Part shown: one piece after another, positions 53,237 through 63,507 of the stretch | Layout of the letters: the number at the start of each line of letters is the position of its first letter | Numbering within the stretch: the stretch's first letter is position 1 | NCBI RefSeq assembly: GCF_004000765.1 | Contig: NZ_BILW01000033.1 | Location: 1-64,000 of the forward strand | Source of the DNA: Paenibacillus chondroitinus NBRC 15376 | GTDB lineage: Bacteria; Bacillota; Bacilli; Paenibacillales; NBRC-103111 | DNA: 64,000 bases | Reading direction: 5' to 3' | Made by a program: the position numbers and the translations under genes | Notes under the pieces: generated by a model | What the model saw: only the letters and a program-made list of their open reading frames with translations | Databases searched by the model: none | What the model was told of the DNA's origin: nothing

Positions 53237-53959
53237 ATGATGAAACAGATTTTGTTAATTACAGATGGATGCTCGAATGTTGGCGTGAGTCCTGTTATAG
53301 CGGCTGCACAGGCGCATACAGAAGGTGTAACTGTGAATGTCATAGGTGTGGTCGACCAAGGGGAGTTAGGCCTGTTAGGCACGGAGGAGATTCGTGAGAT
53401 TGCCGCTGCAGGCGGGGGGATGAGTCGGATTGTCAATTCGGTCCAGCTGTCCCAAACCGTTCAGATGATGACGCGTAAAACCGTAACAACAACGATACAG
53501 CATGCAGTAGGCAAAGAATTGCAGAGCATTCTGGGGATTAATCAATTAGAGCAGCTTCCGCCTGAGAAGCGGGCAGAGGTCGTGCAGGTGATCGATTCCA
53601 TGAGTGAAACTACTTCCCTTCGCGTAGCGCTTTTAATAGATGCTAGTGCTAGTATGAAGCCCAAGCTTGCAGCAGTGCGGGAAGCTATTCATGATCTTCT
53701 GCTAAGTCTCAGGGCTCGCAGTGGCAAAAGTGAATTAGCTGTGTTCCACTTTCCGTCAACCAAAACAAGGGATCAAGAGCTGGAGATGGATCTCAACTGG
53801 ACGAATCAGCTTGCAAATTTAGACAAGATGTTCTATAAAATAAACATGAAGGGTACGACTCCGACGGGTCCGGCGCTCCTGCAGACGCTGCAGTTCGTGA
53901 CGGAGAAGCCTGTCGCACCAACTACCGAGGATGGGATGCTGAGTGACTACGTGGTATGA
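53237..53959 (+). CDS. yabS: YabS, von Willebrand factor A-like protein
   Basis: A 240-residue VWA-type protein. KQILLITDGCSNVGVSP and a second metal-site segment LIDASASMKPKL are typical of YabS. It is a sporulation-expressed gene of unknown biochemical role in B. subtilis, paired with the kinase yabT. The start MMKQILL is chosen because GGGAGG lies eight bases upstream; the ATG at 53231 is too close to it. The 3' end overlaps yabT by 17 bases. Confidence 0.88.
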   Translation: MMKQILLITDGCSNVGVSPVIAAAQAHTEGVTVNVIGVVDQGELGLLGTEEIREIAAAGGGMSRIVNSVQLSQTVQMMTRKTVTTTIQHAVGKELQSILGINQLEQLPPEKRAEVVQVIDSMSETTSLRVALLIDASASMKPKLAAVREAIHDLLLSLRARSGKSELAVFHFPSTKTRDQELEMDLNWTNQLANLDKMFYKINMKGTTPTGPALLQTLQFVTEKPVAPTTEDGMLSDYVV

Positions 53960-54854
53960 GGAAGCTTTCCGTCCAGGGACAGAAATCCAAGGCAAATGGA
54001 ACGGCCGCAGTTATGTGGTCGAACGTTTATTAGGTGCTGGCTCTAACGGTGTTGTGGTTCTCGTACGAAGAGGAACGGCCAGATTTGCTTTGAAAGCAGG
54101 ACACGAAACGGTTGACCATCAATCGGAGATTAACTCGCTTCTCGCCATATCCCTCACAGATACATCCTTTAAGAACTTCTTAATCGATGCGGATGATATG
54201 CAGGTACGCGGGAAAGAGATCTCTTTCTATGTCATGCGATATATTGATGGAATGACAATCTCTCATTTTATACATAAGCGTGGGCAGGATTGGATCTATG
54301 TTATTGGCTCTAACCTGCTCAGAAAGCTGACGGAGATCCATAAGAGCGGTTATGTGTTTGGGGATTTGAAGATTGAGAACATGATCGTATCCAAGTATGG
54401 CGATGTGGACCTCATTGATTTCGGCGGGGTGACACCCAAGGGCAGAGCGATTAAGCAACTGACGGAAGTGTACGATCGCGGCTATTGGAAGATGGGGGAG
54501 CGGGTAGCGGAAGAGAGCTATGATTTATTTTCATTTGCCATTTTACTTTTAAAATCGCTCGATCAGCGCAAACGCTTCACGGCAATGAACAAGATGCTTC
54601 CTCAAAACAGAGATGTGGATCAGCTTATGGTCATTATGCGGGAAAATTCAGCAGCTGCCCAGATCGCGCCATTTCTTCAAAAAGCATTGAGAGGCGAGTT
54701 TACTACGTCGCAGGAAGCTTTTCATTATTGGAAAAAACTTATTTCGGGTAAAAAGCTTACACAGCCCGCTCTGAAAATGCCGTGGCTCAAGATTTGCTTC
54801 GCGGCCTCCATTTTTATTTTTGCAGCTACTGTTTATGTTTATTGGCCGAATTAA
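53943..54854 (+). CDS. yabT: Serine/threonine protein kinase YabT
   Basis: A 303-residue Hanks-type kinase with a C-terminal membrane span (about 283-300) and no extracellular domain. The glycine loop GAGSNGVV, lysine in FALKAGHE, catalytic FGDLKIEN (with Gly for the usual Arg of HRD) and LIDFGG are visible. B. subtilis YabT is a DNA-activated sporulation kinase that phosphorylates RecA and other proteins. The start is GTG inside the end of yabS, so the two are coupled. Confidence 0.92.
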   Translation: MTTWYEEAFRPGTEIQGKWNGRSYVVERLLGAGSNGVVVLVRRGTARFALKAGHETVDHQSEINSLLAISLTDTSFKNFLIDADDMQVRGKEISFYVMRYIDGMTISHFIHKRGQDWIYVIGSNLLRKLTEIHKSGYVFGDLKIENMIVSKYGDVDLIDFGGVTPKGRAIKQLTEVYDRGYWKMGERVAEESYDLFSFAILLLKSLDQRKRFTAMNKMLPQNRDVDQLMVIMRENSAAAQIAPFLQKALRGEFTTSQEAFHYWKKLISGKKLTQPALKMPWLKICFAASIFIFAATVYVYWPN

Positions 54855-54890
54855 TAACTAGGGAACATGCAAGTCGGAAAGGAAGACAGT

Positions 54891-56306
54891 ATGGAAATCG
54901 ATCTTGTCGCCAAGGTGCGGCAGCGAGTGACCGAAGAGAAGTTGGCGGATTCGGGAGATGTCGTCGTCGTCGCAGTTTCAGGAGGACCTGATTCCGTGGC
55001 GCTGCTTCATGTCCTTTTTGCGCTGATGCCCGGTTTCAACTGGAAGCTGGTCGTCGCTCATGTGAATCATCAGTTCCGGGGTGCGGAGTCGGATGGGGAA
55101 GCCGAGTTTGTGATGGAGTTGGCGAAGAAGCTGGGTCTACCTTGTGAAATTGGCGTCATCGATGTACCGGCTTATATAGAGGAAACGGCGTTGAATGGGC
55201 AAGCAGCCGCGCGAGAGAAACGGTATGAATTTCTTCATCAAGTTGCTGAAGATTATGGTGCTCAGCGAATTGCATTCGCGCATCATGCCGATGATCAAGC
55301 TGAAACAGTCATGATGCGAATCCTTCGAGGAACAGGCCCGTCCGGGCTTGTCGGGATGCCGGAACGCAGGCGAGAAAAAAAAGTGGAACTGATTCGTCCT
55401 TTCCTACGTATATACAAATCAGATATTGTGAATTATTGCGCTCAGCATCATATTACTTATTGTAAAGACAGCAGCAATGAGCTGCGGAAGTACTTTCGTA
55501 ATCAAATTCGGCTGGATGTTATGCCGATGCTGAAGCAGTACAATGAACATCTGCCGGAGTCGCTGAATCGATTGACGGATATGATGCGCGCTGAGGATGA
55601 TTATTTGGCTGGGGAGACCGAGCGGGTTTTACGCCGAATAGTGACTTTTCAGGAAGCGGCTTGCCGGCTACAGAGGAGTGATTTCAGCGGACTTCACGTT
55701 GCTTTACAAAGGCGTTTGATTAAATTAATATTAAACTGTCTTTGTTTGGGAATGGACCGGCTGGAATTTAACCGGATTGAAAGTATCCGCGAGCTGATCT
55801 TGCAGGATCAGGTTTCTAATCAAGTACTGCAGGTGGATGATGCCCTTTATATTGTGAGAGAATATGAAGCCATTCAATTTCAGGCATCTGCTCCCTCGCC
55901 GAAGCCTTATGCTTATGCGATCGGATCTGATACGGATGTACTGAACCTGCCGGAAATAGAAGCCAAACTGCTTTGCTCATGGATGCCTGTCAATTCGCTA
56001 GAGACAGCAGCTTTGCTCTCATCCGCAACGGACGTATTTTTGGATCTGGATCAACTTCAACTGCCGCTAGTTCTTCGAAGCCGCAGGTCAGGAGATCGAT
56101 TGGAACCGTATGGTTTAAACGGGTCCAAAAAGGTAAAAGATATGTTCATTGATGCCAAAATGCCGCTAAGCCGGCGTGAGGTCATCCCGTTACTGGTCGA
56201 TGCTTCCGGACAAATCCTCTGGATTGCCGGCTTTCGTAGGTCCAAGCACGCTCTTGTTGGTCCCGATACAGAACGTGTGCTTCATCTGAAGCTCGTGCTG
56301 AAGTAA
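54891..56306 (+). CDS. tilS: tRNA(Ile)-lysidine synthase
   Basis: A 471-residue N-type ATP pyrophosphatase with the PP-loop SGGPDS (30-35); it adds lysine to C34 of the CAU-anticodon tRNA(Ile), an essential step. AHVNHQFRGAESDGEAEF and FAHHADDQAETVMMRI are conserved. A C-terminal TilS domain follows (LRSRRSGDRLEPYGLNGSKK). The start MEIDLV is chosen for the GGAAAGGAAG just upstream; eight in-frame codons earlier lack one. Order yabT-tilS-hpt-ftsH is conserved. Confidence 0.95.
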   Translation: MEIDLVAKVRQRVTEEKLADSGDVVVVAVSGGPDSVALLHVLFALMPGFNWKLVVAHVNHQFRGAESDGEAEFVMELAKKLGLPCEIGVIDVPAYIEETALNGQAAAREKRYEFLHQVAEDYGAQRIAFAHHADDQAETVMMRILRGTGPSGLVGMPERRREKKVELIRPFLRIYKSDIVNYCAQHHITYCKDSSNELRKYFRNQIRLDVMPMLKQYNEHLPESLNRLTDMMRAEDDYLAGETERVLRRIVTFQEAACRLQRSDFSGLHVALQRRLIKLILNCLCLGMDRLEFNRIESIRELILQDQVSNQVLQVDDALYIVREYEAIQFQASAPSPKPYAYAIGSDTDVLNLPEIEAKLLCSWMPVNSLETAALLSSATDVFLDLDQLQLPLVLRSRRSGDRLEPYGLNGSKKVKDMFIDAKMPLSRREVIPLLVDASGQILWIAGFRRSKHALVGPDTERVLHLKLVLK

Positions 56307-56376
56307 CATGCGTAAATTTCGTTCTTCTAGAATGTAAATTTATAAGGATTCATAATATAAACTAGGGGGTTCATCC

Positions 56377-56916
56377 TTGTACAGCGACATTCAAGACGTT
56401 CTTTACAGTGAAGAACAGATTCAAGGGAAGATTCAGGAATTAGGAGAGCAACTCTCCAAAGATTACGAAGGCAAGAATCCATTGGTCATTTGCGTACTTA
56501 AGGGAGCTTTTATTTTCATGGCTGACCTAGTGAAGCAAATTAAAGTGCCATTGGAACTCGACTTCATGGCCGTTTCGAGCTATGGTCAATCCACGAAGTC
56601 ATCCGGTGTCGTCAAGATTATCAAAGATCTTGATGTTCCCGTAGAAGGACGGCACATTCTTATCGTGGAAGACATTATCGATAGCGGGTTAACGCTGAGT
56701 TATCTGATAGATGTGCTAGAGCGACGCAATGCGAAGACGATTTCGGTCGTTGCGCTGTTTAATAAACCGGCACGCAGAACCGTTGAACTCGAACCTGATT
56801 ACGCAGGTTATGTGCTTCCAGATGAGTTCGTTGTCGGATATGGTCTGGATTATGCAGAGAAATACCGTAACCTTCCATTTATCGGCATATTGAAACCAGA
56901 GATTTACTCAACCTAA
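56377..56916 (+). CDS. hpt: Hypoxanthine phosphoribosyltransferase
   Basis: A 179-residue purine-salvage enzyme converting hypoxanthine or guanine plus PRPP to IMP or GMP. The PRPP loop [11 protein letters not shown] is near residues 97-107 and [15 protein letters not shown] near the C-terminus. It starts at TTG with AGGGGGTT upstream. Immediately before ftsH, as in most Bacillales. Confidence 0.96.
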   Translation: MYSDIQDVLYSEEQIQGKIQELGEQLSKDYEGKNPLVICVLKGAFIFMADLVKQIKVPLELDFMAVSSYGQSTKSSGVVKIIKDLDVPVEGRHILIVEDIIDSGLTLSYLIDVLERRNAKTISVVALFNKPARRTVELEPDYAGYVLPDEFVVGYGLDYAEKYRNLPFIGILKPEIYST

Positions 56917-57013
56917 TGTCATATCTCCGGGCTTCTTCATTGCGGTTATGTTGTAGTGCTTTACCGGGATATGGTAAAATAATAAAAGTGTGCCGTTCGA
57001 GAGGAGGCTTGGG

Positions 57014-58966
57014 ATGAATCGAATTATCCGGAATACCGGTTTTTATTTACTTATATTTTTGGTAACAGTAGGTATCGTCCATTTCATCAGTACCCAAAAC
57101 GAACAAAAGGAATTAATTACTTACGATAAATTCCGCCAAGCGGTTGTTAACAAAAATGTGGAATCCGTAACCCTCAAGTTCGATGGATACACGTATTTGA
57201 TTAAAGGTAAGTATATTAATCCTCCAAGCGGAGCGGATAAGAAAAGTTTTGAAACGCATGCTCCGTACGAGCAATTGGTCGTTCAACTGATCGAAGCCAA
57301 TGGTGTTCCTTCAGAAACGTATGAGACAATGGAGCGGGATAGCGTCTGGATTAGCTTCCTGACCTCTATCATCCCATTCGTCATTATCTTCATCTTGTTT
57401 TTCTTCTTATTGAACCAAGCGCAGGGTGGCGGCGGCAAAGTGATGAACTTCGGCAAAAGCCGTGCCCGCTTATATAATGAGGAGAAGAAACGTGTCACAT
57501 TCGAAGATGTGGCCGGTGCGGATGAAGAGAAACAAGAGCTGGTCGAAGTTGTTGAATTCCTCAAAGATCCAAGGAAATTCGCAGCAGTCGGCGCAAGAAT
57601 TCCTAAAGGGGTTCTGCTCAATGGTCCTCCGGGAACAGGTAAAACATTGCTTGCACGGGCAGTTGCCGGTGAAGCAGGCGTTCCCTTCTTCAGTATTTCC
57701 GGTTCTGACTTCGTAGAGATGTTCGTCGGTGTCGGCGCATCCCGTGTTCGTGACTTGTTCGAGAACGCGAAAAAGAACTCGCCTTGTATCATTTTCATTG
57801 ATGAGATCGATGCAGTCGGTCGTCAACGTGGCGCCGGATTAGGTGGCGGACATGACGAACGTGAGCAAACCCTCAATCAGTTGCTAGTTGAGATGGACGG
57901 GTTTGGCGCTAACGAAGGTATTATTATCGTCGCGGCAACGAACCGCCCTGATATTCTTGACCCTGCCTTATTGCGTCCAGGCCGTTTTGACCGTCAAATC
58001 ACGGTTGACCGTCCGGATATTAAAGGGCGCGAAGCTGTACTGAAAGTACATGCGCGCAATAAACCGCTTGCCAAAGATGTGAAACTGGACGCTTTGTCCC
58101 GTTACACGACTGGATTTACAGGCGCAGATTTAGAGAATCTATTGAACGAGGCGGCTTTGATTGCTGCTCGTCGTAACCGTAAAGATATTTCGATGGCTGA
58201 GATCGAGGAAGCTTTTGACCGTATTATTGTTGGTACGCAAAAGAAAAGCCGGATTATCAGTGATGCTGAGAAGCGTATTGTCGCCTATCATGAAGCCGGA
58301 CACGCAATCATTGGTTATCATGCGGAAAATGCAGATATGGTGCACAAAGTGACGATCGTTCCGCGCGGACGCGCTGGCGGTTACGTGATGATGTTGCCCA
58401 AAGAAGGCGAAGACCGCATGATGCAGACGAAGAACGAGCTGTTGGATAAAGTAACTGGACTCCTTGGTGGTCGTGTTGCCGAAGAATTATTTATCGGTGA
58501 GATTGGCACAGGGGCTTACAGTGACTTCCAGAAGGCTACAGGCATCGTCCGCCGCATGATTATGGAATACGGGATGAGCGATAAGCTTGGACCGATGCAG
58601 TTCGGCAGCTCCCAAGGTCAAGTGTTCTTAGGCCGCGATATTGGCCATGAACAAAACTATAGCGATGCGATCGCTTATGAGATTGACCAAGAGATGCAAA
58701 GCTTTATTCGCACTTGTTATGACCGTGCACGCGCCATTCTTACGGAGCATGCCGATCAAATGCATCTCGTAGCCAAAACGCTGCTTGAGAAAGAAACGCT
58801 TGATAAAGATGAAATTATTGAGCTTTTGGAAAAAGGCAAGCTGAATGCCGGCGGGATCGACGAGGACGTTAAAGTGAACATTCAACCGCAAAGCAAAGAG
58901 AATGAAAGCAATAAATTAGAATTCGAAAAAGAGAAAGATCCGAATTCGGAACAATCCGAAGAGTAA
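57014..58966 (+). CDS. ftsH: ATP-dependent zinc metalloprotease FtsH
   Basis: A 650-residue membrane-bound AAA+ protease. Two membrane spans (about residues 7-25 and 112-133) flank an extracytoplasmic domain; Walker A GPPGTGKT starts near residue 204, SRH region follows, and the zinc motif HEAGH begins at 426. The tail is acidic and low in complexity. FtsH degrades membrane and regulatory proteins and is needed for sporulation in B. subtilis. GAGAGGAGG precedes the chosen ATG; the earlier in-frame ATG is eight codons upstream. Confidence 0.97.
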   Translation: MNRIIRNTGFYLLIFLVTVGIVHFISTQNEQKELITYDKFRQAVVNKNVESVTLKFDGYTYLIKGKYINPPSGADKKSFETHAPYEQLVVQLIEANGVPSETYETMERDSVWISFLTSIIPFVIIFILFFFLLNQAQGGGGKVMNFGKSRARLYNEEKKRVTFEDVAGADEEKQELVEVVEFLKDPRKFAAVGARIPKGVLLNGPPGTGKTLLARAVAGEAGVPFFSISGSDFVEMFVGVGASRVRDLFENAKKNSPCIIFIDEIDAVGRQRGAGLGGGHDEREQTLNQLLVEMDGFGANEGIIIVAATNRPDILDPALLRPGRFDRQITVDRPDIKGREAVLKVHARNKPLAKDVKLDALSRYTTGFTGADLENLLNEAALIAARRNRKDISMAEIEEAFDRIIVGTQKKSRIISDAEKRIVAYHEAGHAIIGYHAENADMVHKVTIVPRGRAGGYVMMLPKEGEDRMMQTKNELLDKVTGLLGGRVAEELFIGEIGTGAYSDFQKATGIVRRMIMEYGMSDKLGPMQFGSSQGQVFLGRDIGHEQNYSDAIAYEIDQEMQSFIRTCYDRARAILTEHADQMHLVAKTLLEKETLDKDEIIELLEKGKLNAGGIDEDVKVNIQPQSKENESNKLEFEKEKDPNSEQSEE

Positions 58967-58983
58967 CAAGCAATGGCAACTCG

Positions 58984-59021
58984 TAAATCCGGTGTACACG
59001 TCAGGTGTACCCGGATTTTCT
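58984..59021 (+). terminator. Terminator after ftsH
   Basis: AAATCCGG-TGTACAC and GTGTAC-CCGGATTTT form a long stem with a short loop. Confidence 0.75.
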
Positions 59022-59044
59022 GCTTATTTCGGCTTTTTTACGCA

Positions 59045-59073
59045 TTGACAGGGGATGCTGGAATGTGTAAATT
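59045..59073 (+). promoter_or_regulatory. Possible sigma-A promoter of nadABC
   Basis: TTGACA, 17 bases, TAAATT. About 95 bases of leader remain before nadA; no recognised NadR/NrtR operator was identified. Confidence 0.55.
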
Positions 59074-59167
59074 AGTTGTAAATCTCTAATTTTAACTAGC
59101 TTAGATCATACTACTTTTAGATAGTTAAGAAGTACACTTTACATCCCAGACAGGGGAGGAAGCATCC

Positions 59168-60106
59168 ATGGAAGCTTTAGCACTACAGCGTAAAGCGGAG
59201 CAGAACCGAGAGTTGAAAGAGCGGTTGCTTCAATTGAAGAAAGAACGGAATGCTATTATTCTTGCTCATTATTATCAGCGTGACGAAGTTCAAGAAGTTG
59301 CCGATTTCCGGGGGGATTCCTTTTTGCTAGCGCAAAAAGCGGCACAAACAGATGCAGATGTGATTGTTTTTTGCGGCGTCCACTTCATGGGAGAAAGCGC
59401 TAAAATTTTGGCGCCGAACAAAACCGTGATTATTCCGGATGAGCGTGCAGGCTGCCCGATGGCGGATATGGTCAATGTTGAGGGTCTTCGTGCTTTGAAG
59501 CGCCAACATCCGAAAGCTAAGGTCGTTGCCTACATCAATACATCAGCCGATGTTAAATCAGAAACAGATATTTGTTGTACCTCTGCAAATGCCATAAATG
59601 TTATTAATTCCGTCGATTCGGATGAGATCATCTGGGTACCGGATAAAAATTTGGGCGACTATGTATCAAAATTCACAAGCAAAAAAGTGATCATCTGGGA
59701 AGGTTATTGTAATACGCATGATATGCTGACAGTCAAAGATGTAGAGGAAATGAAAGCGCAATATCCAAATGCGCAATTTGTTGTACATCCGGAGTGCCGG
59801 CCAGAAGTCGTGAAGTTGGGCGATTTCGTGGGAAGCACGACAGCGATTATTAAATATTGCAAAGAATCAGACTGCAAGGAGTTTATTGTCGGGACGGAAG
59901 ATGGGACAGGGTACCAATTACGCTTGGATAGCCCGGACAAACAATTCCACTTTGCAACCAAATACCTGGTTTGCCCGAACATGAAAGTAAACAACTTAAA
60001 GAAAATTGTGAAATGTTTGGAGACCATGCAACCAGAGATTTATGTACCGGAAGATGTAGCCGATAAAGCAAGATTGTCCTTAGAGCGCATGTTACAAGTA
60101 AAGTAG
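59168..60106 (+). CDS. nadA: Quinolinate synthase NadA
   Basis: A 312-residue Fe-S enzyme that condenses iminoaspartate with dihydroxyacetone phosphate to quinolinate. Cysteines in FCGVHFMGE, CCTSANA, HPECRPEV and LVCPNMK include the three cluster ligands. AAHYYQ-type NAIILAHYYQRDEV opens the fold. It is shorter than B. subtilis NadA (about 368), close to the compact form of other bacteria. GGGGAGGAAGC precedes the ATG. First gene of a nadA-nadB-nadC-coaX run. Confidence 0.95.
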   Translation: MEALALQRKAEQNRELKERLLQLKKERNAIILAHYYQRDEVQEVADFRGDSFLLAQKAAQTDADVIVFCGVHFMGESAKILAPNKTVIIPDERAGCPMADMVNVEGLRALKRQHPKAKVVAYINTSADVKSETDICCTSANAINVINSVDSDEIIWVPDKNLGDYVSKFTSKKVIIWEGYCNTHDMLTVKDVEEMKAQYPNAQFVVHPECRPEVVKLGDFVGSTTAIIKYCKESDCKEFIVGTEDGTGYQLRLDSPDKQFHFATKYLVCPNMKVNNLKKIVKCLETMQPEIYVPEDVADKARLSLERMLQVK

Positions 60107-60241
60107 CATGCGCTACTCTCTTGTTTACTTGAAAGAACGCATCAAATCATTTTTGTAAGTTACCCTCGTGAAGAAACAGAGTCTTACTTTTTCCGATTCT
60201 GTTTCTTGGCGAGAATACATGGTGAAGATCGGGTGAGCGGC

Positions 60242-61852
60242 ATGATTCCTAGATACCTCGTAGATGTAGACTTAAATTCCATTCCTCATGTACATACAGA
60301 TGTGATTGTGATTGGCGCAGGTATTGCAGGATTATTTACGGCTCTACGCGCTAGTGAAAATAAGAAAGTTCTGATGATTACGAAGAAATCTCTCCTCGAC
60401 AGCAATACGCGTTATGCACAAGGCGGGATTGCAGCTGTTATTTCGGACGAGGATTCACCTGAATATCATATGCAGGATACTTTGATCGCCGGCGCCGGCC
60501 TCTGCTCACCAGAGGCTGTTGATGTTCTTGTTCACGAAGGTCCTAACGGTGTACAGGATTTGATTCAAATGGGAACTCAGTTCGATCTGGAAAACGGAGA
60601 GTTCGCTTTGACGAAGGAAGGGGCTCATAGCCAGCGACGCATTTTGCATGCGCATGGTGATGCTACCGGCGCTGAAATTGTACGAGCCCTATCGGAGCGC
60701 ACGAAGCAGGATCCGAACATCGAAATCTGGGACGATCACTTCGTGATCGATCTGATCACGCAAGATGGCGAGTGCTACGGTGCACTCGTGCAGAAGCCGG
60801 GCGGCCAGCGGGTTTTTGTCCGCGGCAACGCCACGATCCTTTGCTCGGGTGGTGCGGGGCAGCTGTTCCGCTACACCACCAATCCCGATATCGCGACAGC
60901 TGATGGCATCGCGATTGCTTACCGCGCCGGTGCGCAAATACAGGATGTGGAATTCGTACAATTCCACCCTACGGCGCTGTGCTATCCTGGCGCTCCGCGC
61001 TTTCTGATCTCCGAGGCGGTGCGCGGCGAGGGGGCTTACCTTCGCAACATAAAAGGTGAGCGCTTTATGGAAAGATACCATCCACAGCTGGAGTTAGCGC
61101 CTAGGGATGTTGTGGCTCGCGCTATCGTCGACGAGATGGAGAACTGCAAGTCAACTTTTGTATACATAGATATTACACATGAATCTGAGGAACTAATTAA
61201 ACATCGGTTTCCAACGATCTATGAGTATTGCTTAAATTATGGTTTGGATATGAGCACGGACTGGATCCCGGTTGCTCCCGCAGCCCACTATATGATGGGT
61301 GGTGTGAAGACGGATTTGCACGGTGAAACGCATGTTCGTCGACTTTTCGCCTGCGGGGAAGTGTCTTCTACAGGTGTACATGGCGCTAACCGCTTGGCGA
61401 GCAACTCGTTATCGGAAGCGATCGTCTTCGGCAGAAGGATTATCGAGCGTATTCAAGAGCTGCCGGCTCTGGAAGGCGACATTCAAATCCGTGCGGAGTC
61501 CGAAGCGCCAAGAACGGAAATTCCGAATCAGGCTGTTGTCGAAAAGAAGCTGAAGCTTCAGAAAGTCATGCTGCGTTACGCTGGACTGAAGCGTTCGGCT
61601 AAAGGTCTGCAAAAAGGCTATGATGAACTATCCAGACAGCTTTCTATCTTTGATTCCTTGATGACGAAACGTGAAGATTATGAGTTTGCTAATTTACTGA
61701 ACTGTGCATTGCTTACGACAACAGCGGCTTTGGCGCGTGAGGAAAGCCGCGGCGGACATTACCGGGAAGATTTCCCGGAACGGGATGATCGTGACTGGAA
61801 GAAGCATATTGTTTTTAAGCGCGGGGAAGATAGCATAGAGGAGTGGATTTAA
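60242..61852 (+). CDS. nadB: L-aspartate oxidase NadB
   Basis: A 536-residue flavoprotein that oxidises aspartate to iminoaspartate for NadA. The FAD dinucleotide motif VIVIGAGIAGLFTAL, the active-site HGDATGAEIVRAL and the HGANRLASNSLSEAIVFG segment are typical of the succinate dehydrogenase flavoprotein family. The start MIPRYLV after GGGTGAGCGGC is preferred; a TTG 12 codons upstream is possible. The gene ends one base before nadC. Confidence 0.94.
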   Translation: MIPRYLVDVDLNSIPHVHTDVIVIGAGIAGLFTALRASENKKVLMITKKSLLDSNTRYAQGGIAAVISDEDSPEYHMQDTLIAGAGLCSPEAVDVLVHEGPNGVQDLIQMGTQFDLENGEFALTKEGAHSQRRILHAHGDATGAEIVRALSERTKQDPNIEIWDDHFVIDLITQDGECYGALVQKPGGQRVFVRGNATILCSGGAGQLFRYTTNPDIATADGIAIAYRAGAQIQDVEFVQFHPTALCYPGAPRFLISEAVRGEGAYLRNIKGERFMERYHPQLELAPRDVVARAIVDEMENCKSTFVYIDITHESEELIKHRFPTIYEYCLNYGLDMSTDWIPVAPAAHYMMGGVKTDLHGETHVRRLFACGEVSSTGVHGANRLASNSLSEAIVFGRRIIERIQELPALEGDIQIRAESEAPRTEIPNQAVVEKKLKLQKVMLRYAGLKRSAKGLQKGYDELSRQLSIFDSLMTKREDYEFANLLNCALLTTTAALAREESRGGHYREDFPERDDRDWKKHIVFKRGEDSIEEWI

Positions 61853-61853
61853 T

Positions 61854-62723
61854 ATGCTGGATTTAAACATGGAACTTATTCGTAAACAGATTCGGCTTTG
61901 GTTAGAAGAAGATATTGGCACCGGTGATGTCACGACTCTGACAACGATCCCTTTGGACCATGCGTCCAAAGGGATTATCCACGTCAAAGAAGACGGAATC
62001 ATCTGCGGTTTGCAAATTGCGCGTGAAGTTTTCGCTGTCGTCGATTCCTCGCTTCATTTTGAAACAAAAGTCGCAGAAGGATCGTCAGTTAATAAAGGGA
62101 CAATTATTGCTGAAGTGGAGGGCAACACGCGAAGCATCCTGCTTGGCGAACGTTTGAGCCTTAACCTCATGCAAAGATTATCCGGTATTGCGACCAGAAC
62201 GCGGGAGTTTGTTAACGCCCTGGAGGGTTTGCCGACCAGACTTGTTGACACAAGGAAGACGACGCCGGGCCATCGTCTGCTTGAGAAATATGCCGTTCGC
62301 GTAGGCGGCGGTCATAATCACCGTTTCGGTCTTTATGATGCTGTTATGATCAAGGATAACCACATCAAGGGCTCTGGAGGTATCACACAGGCTATACAAG
62401 CGGCCAGGAAGCAGATCCCCCACACCATGAAGATTGAGGTAGAGGTCGAAGATTTTGACCAACTGCATGAAGCGTTATCTGCCCAGGCTGACATTATCAT
62501 GTTGGATAATATGGCGCCGGCAAAGATGAAGGAAGCTGTTTCCATAATTAAAAGCAAAGCTCCGCATATTGTAGTAGAAGGATCAGGATCTGTAACGGTT
62601 CAAACCATTAAAGCTATGGCTGAGTCGGGCGTAGATGTGATCTCGGTTGGACGGTTGACCTACTCGGTTGCAGCGCTGGATATTTCACTTGACCTTAATG
62701 AACGGAAGGGGACAGCGTTATGA
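61854..62723 (+). CDS. nadC: Nicotinate-nucleotide pyrophosphorylase NadC
   Basis: A 289-residue quinolinate phosphoribosyltransferase producing nicotinate mononucleotide. [20 protein letters not shown] and [20 protein letters not shown] bind quinolinate and [19 protein letters not shown] and [13 protein letters not shown] follow. It starts one base after nadB and overlaps coaX in an ATGA, so nadBC-coaX are translationally coupled. Confidence 0.96.
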   Translation: MLDLNMELIRKQIRLWLEEDIGTGDVTTLTTIPLDHASKGIIHVKEDGIICGLQIAREVFAVVDSSLHFETKVAEGSSVNKGTIIAEVEGNTRSILLGERLSLNLMQRLSGIATRTREFVNALEGLPTRLVDTRKTTPGHRLLEKYAVRVGGGHNHRFGLYDAVMIKDNHIKGSGGITQAIQAARKQIPHTMKIEVEVEDFDQLHEALSAQADIIMLDNMAPAKMKEAVSIIKSKAPHIVVEGSGSVTVQTIKAMAESGVDVISVGRLTYSVAALDISLDLNERKGTAL

Positions 62724-63484
62724 TTCTCGTGATCGATGTAGGGAATACCAATATTGTGCTTGGCCTCTACAAAGAGCGTACACTCCTGCACCATTGGCGG
62801 GTGAGCACGAACCGTTCTGCTACCGTTGATGAGTACGGCATGCAGTTGCATAGCCTTTTTCAACACTCAGGGATTAAATTCAGCGAAGTGGAGGGCGTAA
62901 TCGTCTCTTCCGTTGTTCCTCCGCTCGTTAGCGTGATGGAAAGCCTTTGTAAGCATTATTTGAAAAGAACGCCATTTACCGTAGGTCCCGGCATTAAAAC
63001 GGGATTGAATGTACGGGTAGACAATCCCAAAGAAGTTGGGGCGGATCGTATTGTAAATGCGGTTGCTGCTCTTGAATTATATGGAGCTCCTTGTATTATT
63101 GTTGATTTCGGCACGGCGACAACCTATGACTATATTGATCCAAACCAGCAGTTAGTGGGATGTGCGATTGCACCGGGCATCGGTATCTCCACAGAAGCGC
63201 TGTATCAAAAGGCGGCGAAACTTCCGCGCATTGAGCTTGTGAAGCCGAAAAGCGTAGTCGGCAAAAATACGGTAGCTGCTATGCAGGCCGGGATTATTTA
63301 TGGTTACGTAGGTCAGGTTGATGGGATTGTAGAACGTGTAAAACAGGAGTTTAATGTAAATCCTACCGTCATAGCAACGGGGGGGCTTGCGGAATTGATC
63401 TCCAGTGAGTCCCGTACGATTCAAATCGTGAATCCTCTGCTGACACTGCAAGGTTTACAAATGATTTATGAGAGAAATGCATAA
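62720..63484 (+). CDS. coaX: Type III pantothenate kinase
   Basis: A 254-residue ASKHA-fold kinase that starts coenzyme A synthesis. [12 protein letters not shown] at the N-terminus, [17 protein letters not shown] and [12 protein letters not shown] are diagnostic of CoaX. The start overlaps nadC, with GGAAGGGG upstream. In B. subtilis it follows ftsH directly; here nadABC intervenes. Confidence 0.96.
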   Translation: MILVIDVGNTNIVLGLYKERTLLHHWRVSTNRSATVDEYGMQLHSLFQHSGIKFSEVEGVIVSSVVPPLVSVMESLCKHYLKRTPFTVGPGIKTGLNVRVDNPKEVGADRIVNAVAALELYGAPCIIVDFGTATTYDYIDPNQQLVGCAIAPGIGISTEALYQKAAKLPRIELVKPKSVVGKNTVAAMQAGIIYGYVGQVDGIVERVKQEFNVNPTVIATGGLAELISSESRTIQIVNPLLTLQGLQMIYERNA

Positions 63485-63507
63485 GCTGTTTAAGGAAAGG
63501 ACGTAAC

